Assembly: GCA_903813345.2 (NCBI GenBank)
Contig: CAIIXF020000008.1
Span: forward strand, 13,128,822-13,192,821
Length of the DNA stretch: 64,000 nucleotides
Source: Owenia fusiformis
Lineage: Eukaryota; Annelida; Polychaeta; Sabellida; Oweniidae
Reading direction: 5' to 3'
Positions 1-15,200 of the stretch are shown here, piece after piece. The translations under genes were made by a program, and so were the position numbers. The notes beneath the pieces were generated by a model, which worked only from the letters and a program-made list of their open reading frames with translations, searched no databases and was not told where the DNA came from. Within the stretch, counting starts at the first letter, position 1, and the number at the start of each line of letters is the position of its first letter.

Positions 1-110
1 TTTACAAAAATACATCATTTAACTGATTTTGCCTGATACTTGCAAAATTACTTGTATCCACAAGGTTTTCAATTTCTAGATCAGAGACATACACTGTAGA
101 CATTGTTTAC

Positions 111-232
111 CTTGGGGAGTAGTTTCCTGCGTTCTGATGGTGACATTGTCACTATGTTGGCACCCTGCCTCAGTACAAGCTGTTAGCATCAGTTCATATT
201 GCCCATAGGCATCCAGGTCTGTTAGCGTGTAC
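111..232 (-). CDS. USH2A: usherin coding exon 58: FN3, second half (last exon in window)
   Basis: Phase 2 in, phase 1 out. Encodes YTLTDLDAYGQYELMLTACT and EAGCQHSDNVTIRTQETTP. Donor GTAAAC; the gene continues beyond position 1. Confidence 0.93.
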
Positions 233-3200
233 CTGTAAGGTAATGTTAGATAAAGTTAATTTTCTCTTCTAAATAAACATTATAAACTGAATATGAACAT
301 GTGTTTTTTAAACTTTAGAAAATCAGTCTAAGTGGAACAACATTGACAGATATGAAGACCTAAACACTTTAGGGGTAATGGCTCATCTACAAATTATGAG
401 GACAAAGATGTTCCAAAATGAAGAAGACTTTTTGATGAGATCAACTGTTTATGGAACTTACAGGTACTTATATGCCATTAAACTACTTTATGGATGCATG
501 AGAATTAAACAGTACTACAACTATCACAGTATAATAACAATACCTGCGAGTGTCTACATCCTCACTGTTGTAGATCTCACCCAAGGTAGCCTCAGAAAGT
601 ATATAGCGGGAGAGGATTCCATTCGCACGTCCTGGGGCATTCCATGTGATAAGGAGGCTGGTTGGACTGATTGCAATGACATCTGGTGGTGAGACATTCT
701 CCGGTCTTGCTTGGAGGGTACTCACTTTGACCTATAAATGAGAACATGTACATATTTATAAAAATTTAAAAGTAGGAATAAGGGAAAGACACAACAGCTG
801 AGAATTTAAGAGTGGTCCTGGAGGATTAAATTTCCAAAATATTTGATTTATTATTTCAATTATTATTGGCCCTGGTAGTGTATTATTATAATGTACTCAT
901 TATGAAGACAATAATAAAAAAAATCTAATAAAAATCATCTTAAAAAAGGATAAATTATTGACGAGGATATCTTAATCAGAAGAAATTACAGATGTATGGG
1001 TCTTAATAGATTGCAATATGTCAATGTGTAGTGCAACCATTGTATAATGACTTACCAGTGGGCTCATAGCACAACCAACCACTGTGCAGGCTTGTAGTGT
1101 ATATGCATACATCTGATAAGGGCGTATTGTGTTATTATCCACCAGTGTGAGTCTGGTGCCCCTGTATATTTCCACATTGTCTCTCTTCAGTATATAGTGG
1201 GTAATCTCACCTGCAAATTAATAATAATACAGCGTTTATTAATCAATATTTCTATGAAAACTTGCATCAAATAAATATTTAAATTTGAAAGAGAATACAA
1301 CATTCTGCAATGAGCAGATATAAATCATTTACAGGATGGCCCAATGCAAAACAGAGCAAAAAATTATGGAACTGGATTCCAAAAGAATAATGCCCACATT
1401 TTGTAAAATGACATGTTTGATACTTTTGCTCCACTTCAGTTCAAAGTAAAATGAACAAAGAACTATAAATGCAATTTAAATTTAATTACCATTAGGGTAG
1501 ACAGGTGGCTCCCAAGAGAGGTGTATTGTATCAGTTATGCCTGGTTCAACTCTAGCCTGGGGTGCAAGTACCTCCCCTGGTACAGTCTGAAGTGTAGTTT
1601 GCTCAGTATAGCCACTAGATGAGCTCCCTGCTCTGTTGGATACAACTACTGAGTACTCGTAACTTGTGAATGGCACTAGGCCAGTGTCTGAAATGGGAAG
1701 ACATGAAAGTGTTCATTCATCATGATTCACGAGGTAGTACAAGTTATGGTATCTAATTGAAATGTGTATGAAATGAACATCTGAACAGGTCTAGATGCAT
1801 ACATTATAATATATAAAGCAGAAAACATCTGTAAAGAAACATTTCCTAACTCATTGCTGCCCAAAGCTATTTTTAGAGGTTTTCTGCTGGTCAGATACGA
1901 TCATGACGTCAGACAAAATATTTCGGGGTTGGTCAGCAATGAGTTAAATTCATTTAAGTATTTTGGATTACAGAAAGTGAAATTGCACATGAGTTAATAT
2001 TTGATCTGGATTTCAAAATAATTTTTTTTGTGTCTTCATGAATATAAACTGTTTTACTACATTAATATTTACATTAGTTAATTTAGTTTTTATTTTACCA
2101 GTGAATCTGAATCCCATTCCTGTGAAAAGCTTCTCAGGTGTGGTGTAGCACATAGTCCCTGGGGCAGGGGTTGATGGTGGAGTGGTAGGGGAGGTATTGT
2201 AGTACCCAGGAACAGAGCCACAGTAGTGGCTGGTCCTGTCAAAGTCACATCTATCACAGAATGCTGTTCCTTGTTGGCTGATGGGACACACTCTGCCTGA
2301 GCCACAAGCTGGAAATATAAACACTACCCATAATGCATCATGATTTTTAGCAGACGATTATCAAAATGCTGCTGTTGATGATACACATCTACAAATACAC
2401 ATGCACAAGTGTAAATCCCATACAAAAAATGTCAAACAACCTTGCATATGAACAACAAAGAAGAACAAAGCCTCTATGACCAATGCATTTCTTATTTTTT
2501 CAATATGGGAAAACTTTAACATACCTGGCTCCATATTAGAGACATCAGCACATGTCTGAGTGAAGGCACTGTACCCCATACCATTGCAGCAGCTAAGGCT
2601 GGTTGAGATGCGTTCTAGACTACAACATACTTCATTAGAGTTGGCTTTACCATCTGCTGAACTGTAGGTATGTACCTGTAATATCAATGGACTTAACTGC
2701 ACTTGTATACAATATAACAATATAGAATACTTGTATTGTTAGACAAAAATGTCACAAATGATTCAAGAATCCTAATGAGGATGCATGGTTGATGAAAAAA
2801 TGTCATTCGTCAGAATTTTCCGCTTCATACACCATTTAAACAAACTGATTGATCTAGACTAAATATATACTGACAAGTGTTTCTCTATCTCAAGTTAATT
2901 TTACAATACCTTTGATCTTCCCAGTGTATCGCTGCAACAAACAGATACATCATCCATCTTGTATTCTGCCCCACAACAGCTGGCTCCCTCTAGTGGTGCA
3001 TATGCTTGACCATAGGTGGAGTTACCGCAGCATATCATGGTAGCAGGTTGAACAGTGTCGCCACAACATTGCTGATTGTGTTTATCATACAGCTTACCTG
3101 AGACAAAAACAACAGGAAAAGATACATACTGTACATATACATGTCCACAAATCTTTGGGCATATATTATGATTCTTGGGTCAATATTGAAGTACATGTAA

Positions 3201-6200
3201 TCAAAATAATCTCAACGAAAGATTTGCTGGATTTTCCTTTTGTATGTCCATTTTATAGAAAAGCTATCCTAAGTATCAAAATAATGTGAACTTAAAATAT
3301 TGTTTATGGATTTCGAATTGATCTGAATTAATATCCATTTCACAATAATAAATATGATTGTGAGTATGCTCACATATTCACTTATATGTAGTCACTTACC
3401 ATTACAACATATCTGAGCCCCCGATGACAGGAAGGGAATAGAACCACAACAAGTGTCCCCAAAGCCAATGTCTTCTCTATCTTGACTGCTATCTGGACAG
3501 CAGATTTCACCTGGTAGGACCTCTAAGTACCTGGATTATAAAGTTTACTGTTAACAGTCTGAAGGATGAGAATAATTAGGGACAAATTAAGAGCATTTGT
3601 ATAAATATCCCCTGTTATCAATCATAATAAAGGACATTTATATTTTTGCATCTTAAATCTTCAATAACTTCTATATTTCATCAGTATGTGAAGTCTTTTT
3701 TTTATAAAATAAAATAAAAAATTCTAAGGAAAATACTGACATGACTGCACACTTACAACATTTTTCACTCCCTATCCCTTCTTATTCCTTTGTACAACTA
3801 GAAATCTAAAGAATACATGTATATAATTTATCCTCTAATAAAAATATAGATGGTTCTGATATATATGATTATAAGTAATCATTTATCACCATGCAATTGT
3901 TTAAGAGATACATCAATGTTCAGGTTGTCTTTTATTTAAACCAACCTTATTCAAAACAGATGGCAGCACTTTTGAATTATAACAAGAATGTAATTTTTGT
4001 AGTGAAGGAAGCACTGGTTTTTCCAAGGGAAAGATCAATACCCGGTGATTTCAGCGGGAAGTGGCGTTTCGTTCAGTGGATGAGCTGCACGCGCACGCAT
4101 AAATGTGATTATCCAATATATTTAGGGGAGGGCTATTTGAAATAGTTTTTGGTCTCAGGCGCGACCCAGGGCTGTTGTCTTAAGGACATTTCGTTGAAAA
4201 TGAGCCATTCGGCTGATAATTGGTAAGAGTTTGCGATCTTATAATGTATAACTGTTACTCAGACACATATTTTGACACGATTCTGTTGGAAATAAGCTTT
4301 GAACCGATAGATATTCACGATTGATATGCACATTGTTGATTGTGCCATTGCTTTTCCATTGCACAATCCATGTACAGATAGAAGTAACATTATAGTTAGT
4401 GAGGTAGCACCGAAAAATGTACCCGCTTCTGAACAAATTGAAATTACTTGTTTCTTATGTATTTTTATGTGATACTTCAGAAAATTTTTGTCTGATGCGC
4501 CGTATCCGGGGCGAAAGTTGTCAAAATTGGGTTTTTGACCCTAAAAAGGAAAATTACAGGGGGTACATTATCATCATTGAATAATTCATTCAGTTGGTCT
4601 TCAATCAACAACATAATTTTTCGAGAGTTGATGAGATCATTTTTAGGTAGTATGCAAAGTTTCAATGATCTGGCACTCGTGGTTGCCATGGAAACCACAA
4701 TTTTTGCTGAGAAAATCCTTAATTTTGGTAAAACCTGTACCTGTACATAATATAGAATGTGGATTATTTTTCAAATCAACAGATATCAGAACATTTTAGC
4801 ATTTTCAAAATTACAAGGGCAGTTCAAACATTTATTTAAATATAAAGGATATTGCAATTAACATAACTGGGGAGTGTCAAAGACCATACAATTACATAAG
4901 TGATCAAAAGTGGGCGTCGCCCTTATCATAGTAGATGATTGCCATTCTCTAAAAATACAGAGTTTTACTTGACTTTTGAGATACATTTATAATGATGTTC
5001 TTTGGTTATACTAAATATGAAGCATGTTTGGTAAATAATGTACATGTAAGGGTTATACTTATTGCATTGGGGAGGGGGTAGATGGGGGGGGGGGGTAACA
5101 GAATTGGAAGAGGGCAAAGCTAATCACCCTTAAGTATAAATCTCATCTACATAGTTCTGGATTTCATAGGGTTCATCTTCTGGGTCTTCTTCACATTCAT
5201 CTGAATATATAGGATATTATAATTCTGCATGATTGGTAAGTATGAAGACCATAGAATTACTCAAGTGATCAAAAGTGGGCGTCGCCCTTAAAGATTCATT
5301 CTCTATAAATACAGAGTCCAAGTTGACTTTTGAGATACATTTACATTACAACTTCTTTGATTATACTTAATTTCAAGCATTTCTGGTTAGTAATGCACAT
5401 CTAATTGTAATAGTTCTTGCCTGGGGGAGGATGGGGGAGAGTAGTAACAGAATTGGGAGGGGGCAGAGGTAATAATCAGCCTTAAGTTTAAATCTCATCT
5501 GCATAGTTCTGGATTTCATGGGGCACCTCGTCTGGGTCTTCTTCATATTCATCTCAATATATGGGATATTACAATTTACAGGATTTGTCAAACACCATAC
5601 AATTACATATTTATAAACGATCAAAAGGAGTGTCACCCTAACAATAGTAGATGATTGGTTCTTTGTATAAATACAAAATTGAACTTGACTTTTGAGATAC
5701 ATTCATAGTTATACTGAACTGCTGTTATTATAATTAATGTCAAGCATTTCTGGTAAATACATCTGAGATACTTTTGAGATACATTCATAGTTATACTGAA
5801 CTGCTGTTATTATAATTTATGTCAAGCATTTCTGGTAAATACATCTGTGTAAGTATTATAGTTTTTACATTTGGGCAGGGGTGAGTAGTATCAGAATTAG
5901 AATGTGTATATCTAATCTGCCTTTAAGTATAAATCTCATCTTTTTAATTCTGGATTTCATAGGGTACATCTTGTGGGGTTTTCTGATTCATCTCCTGGTG
6001 TTGCTATATCACCAATCTCTTGTATGAGAATATCAGTCAATACCCACTGGAAAGATATGGAGTCATTTAGTTTCCATTCAAGTCCATCTGGTGGTTCACT
6101 ACGAGGATTTGCAATATGGGCCATACAGACAATAAGTGCTTTATATGGATGAGATGGTTACAACAATCAGACAGTCATTCATTAGACCAACTTAGGAAAA

Positions 6201-9200
6201 TTATCTAGAGATGAGATGAGTGTGACACCCATAATGACCTTGGAAAGGCACAAATAGCAAGTATAGAAGAAGACATAGAGATGACAAAACCGCAATCAAA
6301 GTCTTCCTTGATCCATTTACCATTGAGGATGAAGGTCATCTCTACGGTGTATCATAAGGAAAATCTGTGCCAAATGATGTCGCTGCAGATCTCATCTAAT
6401 TTAAGGGGAAATTGCATGAAGAGATACCATCTGAGATTAGTTGAAAAAAAGATTTCATGATCTAATAAAACATATGAAATTGAAAACTATAGCAGCAAAC
6501 TACAGCAGCAACAGTTACAGTGAAAGTAAAAAAGTACTCAGAACAAGCTTATACAAATACATTCTGAATGAAACATCTTTGAACAGCTTCGATCTTGCTT
6601 AAGAACATAAAATTAGCCTAGAATGTCTCCTGCAGTTCCTATTGAGCCCTGTGCCTTGGGCTCTAGGAACACTGACTGGACTTCTTGCAAGAACAGAGAA
6701 ATGCATCCCTATGCATGAACATGTACCCACAAGTGCCAAAGGAAAAGGACCAAAATATGTAATAGAACCCAGCAAGAAAAAGAAAACTTCTAAATGTATA
6801 CAAGTCATAAGGAAAACAAACCCCAACTATCCCGAACCATAATTCAACTTGAAAGGTAGTTTTGTTTCTGGATCTGGCGGAGACTGTTTTAAGATTCTAC
6901 AATTGCAGATTGATTAGTTTTTGTATGTGATTATTACATTAAAAATTCTATAAAGGAACCTGAAAGAGGGGAGGGACACCTTGCCCTATTCAAGGTAGAA
7001 AAACACGAGTCCCTTAAGATTGGAATTAGTTCTTGTATGATGATGAAAACAAAAAGCAAATACAGCAAAGTGTGCTGCTGGATATTTGAGTTGGAAACAA
7101 ATGAAGACTGATGTCAGTGGTATTTCCTCCAATATAGACCCTGACATATATGCAGCCTTCCTAGCACTTCACACATTCACAGATGAAGTGGCATGCAGAA
7201 GGGGCAATAGCAATAGCACCTTTTTAAAAGGCAAAGGTGGAGCGCCATATACAGATGCACTCAACTGAATGACTCTCAAATCTGCAAGTGTAGTGACATG
7301 ATATTGTTAATATATTAACATCGGGAGGTGAATGAAAATGATCAGACTATGATATTAATACTTAAGACTGACTGGCCATTGGCTCTGCCCCCTCCCATTT
7401 CTGCTACTACCCCCCTTGCCCCCCCCCCACAGGGAATAAATATTACAATACTAAATGTAATCAAAGAAGTTTTAATTTGAAAAATAAATCTTAAAGTCAA
7501 GTGAAACTCCATATTCATAGAGAATGAATCATCTACTATTGTTAGAGCAACACCCACTTTTGATCACTTATGTAATTGTATGGTCTTTGACACTTACCAA
7601 TCATGTAAATTGGAATATCCCATATATTGAGATGAAGAAGACCCAGAAGTGAAGAAGACCCAGAAGATGCACCCCTTGAAATCCAGAACTAAATAAATGA
7701 GATTTACATTTAAGGCTTATTAGCTCTGCCCATTTCCAATTCTGTTACTCTCCCCCCCTCCTCCACCCCCAGACAATAACTATTACAATTAGATGTACAT
7801 ATATAACTTACCAGAAATGCTTGACATTAAGTATAAATCAAAGAGTTTTTTAAGTAAATGGACTTCAAAAGTCAAGTTAAACTCTGTATTTATAGAGAAT
7901 GAACCATATACTATGATTAGGGCGACGCCCACTTTTGATCACATGTGTAATTCTATGGTCTTTGACACTTACCAACCATGTAAATTCTTATATCTTATAT
8001 ATTGAGATGAGTATAATAAGACCCAGAAGCTGTACCCTATGAAATCTAGAACCATGTAGATGAGATTTACACTTAAGGCTGATAAGCTCTGCCCCCTCCC
8101 AATTCTGTTACTACCCCCCCCTCCCCCCTCCCCCCTGTATCCCCATGCAATAACTATAACACTTAGATGTAAAAATGCTTGATATTAAGTATAACCAAAG
8201 AAATTCAATATAAATGTATCTCAAAAGTCAAGTAAAACTCTGTATTTATAGAGAATGGCAATCAACTACTATTATGAGGGCGACGCCCACTTTTGACCAC
8301 TTATGTAATTGTATGGTCTTTGACACTTACCAGTCATATAAATTGCAATATTCTTTCTCTTTAAACAAATGTTTGGACAGCCCTGGTGATTTTAAGAGTG
8401 CTAAAATGTTCTGATATCTGTTGATTTGAAAAATAATCCACATTCTATATTATGTACAGGTACAGAGGATTTTCTCAGCAAAAATTGTGGTTTCCATGGC
8501 AACCACGAGTGACAGACCATTGAAAGTTTGCATAATACCTTAAAATGATCTCATCAACTCTTAATAAAATCATTATGATGATTGAAGACTAACTGAATGA
8601 ATTATTCAATGATGTTAATGTACCCCCTGTAATTTTCCTTTTTAGGGTCAAAAACCCAATTTTGACAACTTTCGCCCCGGATATGGCGCGTCAGACAAAA
8701 AATTTCTGAAGTATCACATAAAAATACATAAGAAACAAGTAATTTCAATTTGTTCAGAAGCGGGTACATTTTTCGGTGCTACCTCACTACCTATTAATAA
8801 TGCAGATTGGTTTACCTTCAATACATGGCAGACACTACATATCGGTCTATTAAATACCAGTTTGTGCCTTAAATAGTTTTATATTTCCATCCACGGCCTG
8901 GAGCCTAGGTGTGTTTGTCTCTTATGGGTATGCTTGTGCATGGACTTCTAATCACTAGCAGAATTTAACATGATGCAAACTCGCGATCGACATTATAACT
9001 CATGCTGTAACATTTTGACTTCGCTGGAAAACGATAGGAATTATTTTTCTTGCCAATCAATCATGAATCACAATCAAAATTTCAGAATGATCAATCAGGC
9101 AATGGTCCAAATCAAGTTATAACATTATATGATATTCAGCAAGAAGTCCGGTAGAAATACAGAATATTTAAACATCAAAGCTGAAAGTTAAAAGCTAATC

Positions 9201-12200
9201 TGTCAATTTTCTGTCTGCAAAAGAGCGTTTACATTTGACACAATAACAGACTGAGCCTTTGAAATCTAGGATTCCCCAGGAAAATATGACGTCATACTAT
9301 TTTACCATAAGGGAGGTTTTACCTTTGATGTTTTCACAAAACTTTATAATTCACTTGTTTTACCAATTATGACATATGGATCTGGTATTTGGGGAGATAA
9401 ACCACGTGGACTGCTAAATAATGTTCAAAATAAGGCAGCCCGTTTCTTCCTAGGTGTTGGAAAGTACACACCAAATGATGCTGTAAATGGCGATATTGGA
9501 TGGCCTTCATTTTATAGCGTTCAACTTAAGGAAACCTTTCGTCAGTGGTGTAGACTTACAAATATGAATAATTCTCGTGTTACGAAAAAGATATTTACTT
9601 GGTCCAAAAATGTAAGAAAATCCTGGGAATACCAGGTCATTAAGATTTTTGATCAAAATGGCTTAACAGATTTTACTGATAAAGAATGTACACAAATCCA
9701 TGGTTCTAAGGCCAAGATTAAAAGTTTTCAAAATAAACTTATCGATAAACATCAAATTGATTGGCATACAAACTTATGGAATGACAATAAAAACAAAGAA
9801 AATGGTAATAAACTTAGAAGTTATAGACTCCATAAATCTCGTTTTCATACCGAGGAATATGTTGAGATGTATTTACCTAGGATTTACAGACAAGCTCTGG
9901 CAAAACTTAGGTGTGGTGTATTACCTCTGAGGGTAGAAACTGGAAGATATAATCCCAAATTAGACCTTCATGACAGAATTTGTTTAATGTGTGATATGCA
10001 GGAAGTTGAAAATGAAATACACTTTCTAATAGATTGTCCATTGTATAATGATTTAAGATATGATGTTTTCACTTACATGTCATCATTGCATCCTTCTTTT
10101 GAAAATTCAACAAATTTAGCAAAATATTGTTTAATTATGTGTGAGTGCAATGTTTACATGCTAGCAAAGCTAGTATATTGTATGTTTAAACGACGTAAAT
10201 TATTTCTATTGTAAATTTTACTCAGTGTCTCATAAGTCGGCAACGGCTGGACGTGTACATATTATTATTTTACCCCTACATGTGTATGTATATTTTAATT
10301 GTTTTTTAGTGTAAATTGTATATGTGTGACACTTAAATAAACTATTTTAAACTAAAACTAATTAGCATAAGGATTTCCCTATTGGTCTGGGTCGAGCCTT
10401 GTTCGAAAACACAATCCATAAATACATGCTAATTTCTAAGGAGATAGGAAGTGTATAACGTGTTTATCGATTTTGTTTAAAGATTTAATCAATTATCAAA
10501 TTGTTTAAGTGGTTAAAGTGGTCACACTTGCTTCAATTCATAGCGTAATCGACGGATAGAAACTGACCGAATTCCCGATATCCTACCCCGTATTACTGTA
10601 GGCTATTAAGCACAGTGACCTACAGAGGGCGCTATCACAAACAAGTACTGCACGAACCGATAAATTCCCGGGTATTGTAACGCCCTTGGTTTTTTCCAGA
10701 GACGAGAGGGTTTATCAAGTGCCTATCCTGGGGTACTAATATAGTACTCTCATTTCAAAAAATGAAACCATTGAAAATGATAACTTGAAATATGTACATC
10801 AGTGTATGATGTAATATATCGGCACTTGTTAGCATACCTCTAAAGATGATTTATGAGAGTTCAGTTTAAAATATAAGTATATACATATATCAAAGAAGGC
10901 CAAGGGAGATTTTGAACAATGTACTTGTACTTTGTAAGCAAGTTCATGCAGATGAACATTGAAAAATAAAAAGATAAATGCTGATCAGTGAACGAATGTA
11001 CAATTCATCATGTAGCTCTAATCTAAAATAAATTATCAAAATATGAGATTCCACAACCTGATGTGTATGTGCACAGTACAGAGATATCGTAATGACATCA
11101 CCCAAGAGGTCAAAAAACAAAAAACTTGAGACTTACATAAATTATATACTAGATAAAGTATACGGTTGCAGACATTTGTGTTACTCAAACTCTTAGATTT
11201 AAAATTCACAGCTCACCTCTTACCTAAATATCTTATAGGTCTACTTGACTATTTAACTGCTAAATAAATACATGATTGTATCTAAATTCAAATGCCGGAA
11301 GATGAAGGGTATCAACTACGAACATGTGCTCAATACGTATATGTAACAAAGTGAAACAGTTAACACTACAGTAAAACCTGTGTATAGTGAAATTTTTTTG
11401 CTAATATATATGGGTCCACTGTCCCATAATACAGACTACTTCCTGTTACTGCCTGACATAACCCAATCTGCAATAATTATATAATATGCTAAAATTTCAT
11501 TATTTATAGAGAATAGACAAGCTCAGAAAATACATGTATATCTGAGTTCATTTCTAATTCAACTTTTTGTCAAAGACAAAATACATGTACCAAAAATCTA
11601 GATTTTATTGCAGCTTTTAGTTAAACCTGCACATCGTTCCAAAACGCAATATATTGACATATACTGTTTTTACATTTTCAAGCTCTAGTATAAAGTTTAT
11701 GTAAATAAAAAAAAATTTTCTGCGTAATATCAAAGAACAATCATTTAGTTAAAAAAATTAAAAAGAGAATGCGGGATTTGAACCCGGGCCTCCTGCGTGC
11801 TGAGCGAGCATTCTACCGCAAGGCTACCGAGTTAATATTATGAATGATAGGAGTAATTAAACGCTATACTTATATTGAATGCTATAATTCGGAAGTGACG
11901 TCACTCTCTTAATTTAGAAACCTTCCCAAAATCATATCGTCTTCACCAATCGAAGCAATTCAATGAACAATCTTTGAAATGACACATTTATCGTAAGTAT
12001 TTATACACAAGATTTGCCCCATTTGTTCATCATTCTATAACCTTTCATTAAGAACAAAATGATAAAGTTCACCCCCGAAACAACCCAAGATTGCGTTTCG
12101 GGGCAAACAGCAGCTTTAAGCTTTTTAGTTTATTTGTTTCTATTTCATTTTATGTAGTAAAGCTGTGTACAAGACTGTTCCCTGCAGCATCAATAGTAAG

Positions 12201-15200
12201 GTAATAAAAATACAATGTCAGGATTTTGTGTGTCCTTCTACCTAGTGTAAGTTGTCTAAAAGTAAATGGGTGTTTCCCATATTCAGAATTTTAGAAGATT
12301 TATGAAGGTCATGGAAGGTTAATGTTATGTGTCAAGGTCAGTCAAATCAGGTCAAACATACAGGGTGGTCCAAAAAATGGGACACTTATATTTCAAAAAT
12401 AAATATTGATTTTCTTGATGAAAACATGTCATATTATATACCAGTGGATAGGGAATTTACTTATCTTTAATTTGGTATATCATAAGTTCTAATTTATTAT
12501 AATGATTGTCAACAAGCATCCATAATACAAACAAATAACGTCATTTTAGTTTCAAATTTGGTTTTCCAAAACTTGCAAAACCAAGTTCTTTGTCAACATT
12601 ATTTACATAAACAGACCTTCAATATGTCCCCCATTTTGATCAATTATAGCCCTCAATTTTGGCCTCAACTTGTCAAAAGCATCACTGATATGCTGTTGAG
12701 ACAATGAATTCACTTCTCAACAAGTCTATTCTTGATAAGGGCTGAGTAGATGTAAAGAGTTCATGGTACACCAATTCTGTTAGTTCTCCCAATACTTGGT
12801 AGTCGCAGACGTTGACATCGCATTATCCAATTACATGTACGAGGGGTGATTCAAAAGTAATGGACAAAATTGTATAGGCACGCTTACCTTTACCAGATTT
12901 GAATGAAACTTTGTACAAATAAAGATTAATCAATTATCTATTAGATGTTAAAATTTTATCAACTAAATGCAAATACATTTTGAGATAGAGCACTTCTCTT
13001 GGATCATGGTGCATACACCCGGAATCCATTTTTAAGGCTATTTTCATCATAATAACAAATGGATTTTCAATAAAAGTTTGCTGGTGCAATATATTTTGCA
13101 ATGCAAGATGTATATGAAAAGCATATCGCAGTAAGTTCAATCCTTACAATCATTTGTACTGTAGAGTAGGACACATCTGTAATGGAACTTATTTCTCTCA
13201 GTGTCAATCTCCTGTCTGCATTTAGGATGGACTCTACATGGTGAATAGTGTTATCAGTGCGGCCAGTCTTGGGCCTTCCAGATCGCTTTAGATCTAAGAC
13301 TCTTGTATCCCCTTCACTAAAGTGTTTGTACCATCGCTCAATGGCTTGCCTTGACAAGGCCTTGTCTCCATGTGTCTCTTTTATTTTCTTGACAACTGCC
13401 TGCCTTGTCTCTCCAGTAGCTACCAAATATTCAATAACAATCCTTTGCTTAACTTTGATTTGTTGTAAAGTAGACATTTCTTGGATGTGTGTGAGTCTAA
13501 GAGTCTGATCTACTTTCTAACTCACTGTGACTCATCATTCTTAGAAATATCATTGTGATGTCATAGCACAATTGGTTGCTGAATTAAGAACTCAACAGCA
13601 AACACATGGGCATGTGAGTCTTGCTTGACAATTGCATTACCATGCTTGTTAGACATATCATGTGTGGTAATTGAGTCATTAAAACGAAATCAAGCAAAAA
13701 TGACAAAAACATTCAATTATCATTAAAAAACCAATTCCACCCATGCTTACCCTTGTTACCATGGTAACGCATAGCTGAAACAATTTCAAATGCATTTAAA
13801 TGAGAATTCGACACAAAGTAGAGAATTGATTGATCTATTCACTGTAAAAAAATTAGACTGATTGGGTGAAATTTAGTATGCCTATAAAATGTTGTCCATT
13901 ACTTTTGAATCACCCCTCGTATGTTGTTTTTAGACCATCCTTGTATGAGCTCATTCTCGAATCATTGCATTTTCTAACAAGATGGGACACCAAGCAATAT
14001 ATCTCACAAGATGTTTAAATGAAAATGTGCCTAGATTCATACCGCCTAATCACTGCCTCTCCCAAATCACCAGATCACCTAATGTCTGCGACTACCATAT
14101 ATGGGAAGAACTAACAAAATTGGTGTACTATGAACTCTTTACATCTATTCAGTCTCTTAAAGACAGAATTGAATTATTGAGAAGTGAAATTAATTTGTCT
14201 CAACAGCATATTGGCCAGTTTAGGTCAAAACTGAGGGCTACAATTGATCAAAATGGTGGACATATGAACCAAATGTTATGTTTTCATCAAGAAAATCAAT
14301 ATTTATCTTTGAAATACGAGTGTCGCATTTTTTTGGACCACCCGATACATATTTTAATGATATTTTTGTGATGAAGGTCTACAGAGTTTTTAGTACTTTA
14401 AAGTAATGTTTGATAAATATCATGGTCATCCAGAAGGTCAATATGTGGGACTCTCATATTGAGGCCTTTTAATTTCTAGATCCCCAAGCAGCTTTTAGTT
14501 GGTGCAAACATGGGCTATGGTGCAAAGCATAATTGAACAATCCATTAATATATTGTTAACTCTATAGTCCACACACTACACACCTACAATACCAGAAGGT
14601 TAAAATTAAAAATGATTTTGACCCCAGACTGCACAATTTCAGATTAGATTAGTCTCTTGAATAAATGCAGTTTCATAAAATCATGTACATTAAAGAGACT
14701 TATGAGAAAAAACATCAAGACCTGTACTTAAGTACATGCATCAAGCTAATTTATGATATCATAAAAAGAGTTGTGTTTAAGTGTCCATATATGGATGCAT
14801 GCTTTAGACTGAGCTACATCTGATTGGTTGATTTTTAGAGATTCCTGATATCACACAATTTACAGTACATGTATATTCATTGCAACCCAGCCTTTGCAAA
14901 GTAAACAGTAATAATAACAAGTAGCGATTGTAGATGTGAATGCAGGAAAATGGCGATGTCTAAAATGGAAATCGAGCCATTGATGGATTCAGTGAACTGT
15001 TCTATTTGTATGGAGACTTTAGATGATCCCAGATCTCTGCCATGTATGCATAGCTTTTGCAAGAAATGTCTCCAAGGAGTAATGGATAGACATCGCGGAA
15101 GAAACTTCCCTTGTCCAATATGTCGAGATGACTGCCCCAAACCCAACCAAGGGGCAGATGGCTTGAAGGTGAACTTTTTTGCAAATTCAGTTTTGGATGC

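Larger units (their letters stand above)
12361..14345. mobile_element. palindromic mariner/IS630-type element (outer)
   Basis: Ends are CAGGGTGGTCCAAAAAATGG and its near reverse complement at 14318-14345, with TA on both sides (12359-12360, 14346-14347). Both arms derive from the same 3' end of a transposase gene: the right arm (13940-14300, plus) and the left arm (12600-12810, minus) encode the same sequence. A second element is inserted between them. Confidence 0.75.

Noticed and set aside
378-692. Plus-strand open frame over exon 57
   Set aside because: It is antisense to a well-supported exon and has no recognisable domain.
4477-4698. Open frame in the left arm as a small gene
   Set aside because: The same sequence occurs inverted at 8490-8710, and the frame breaks one codon into a recognisable family motif; it is part of the fold-back element.
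12071-12102. GC hairpin as a transcription terminator or histone-type stem-loop
   Set aside because: The loop is too long and it lies in an intron with no gene ending there.
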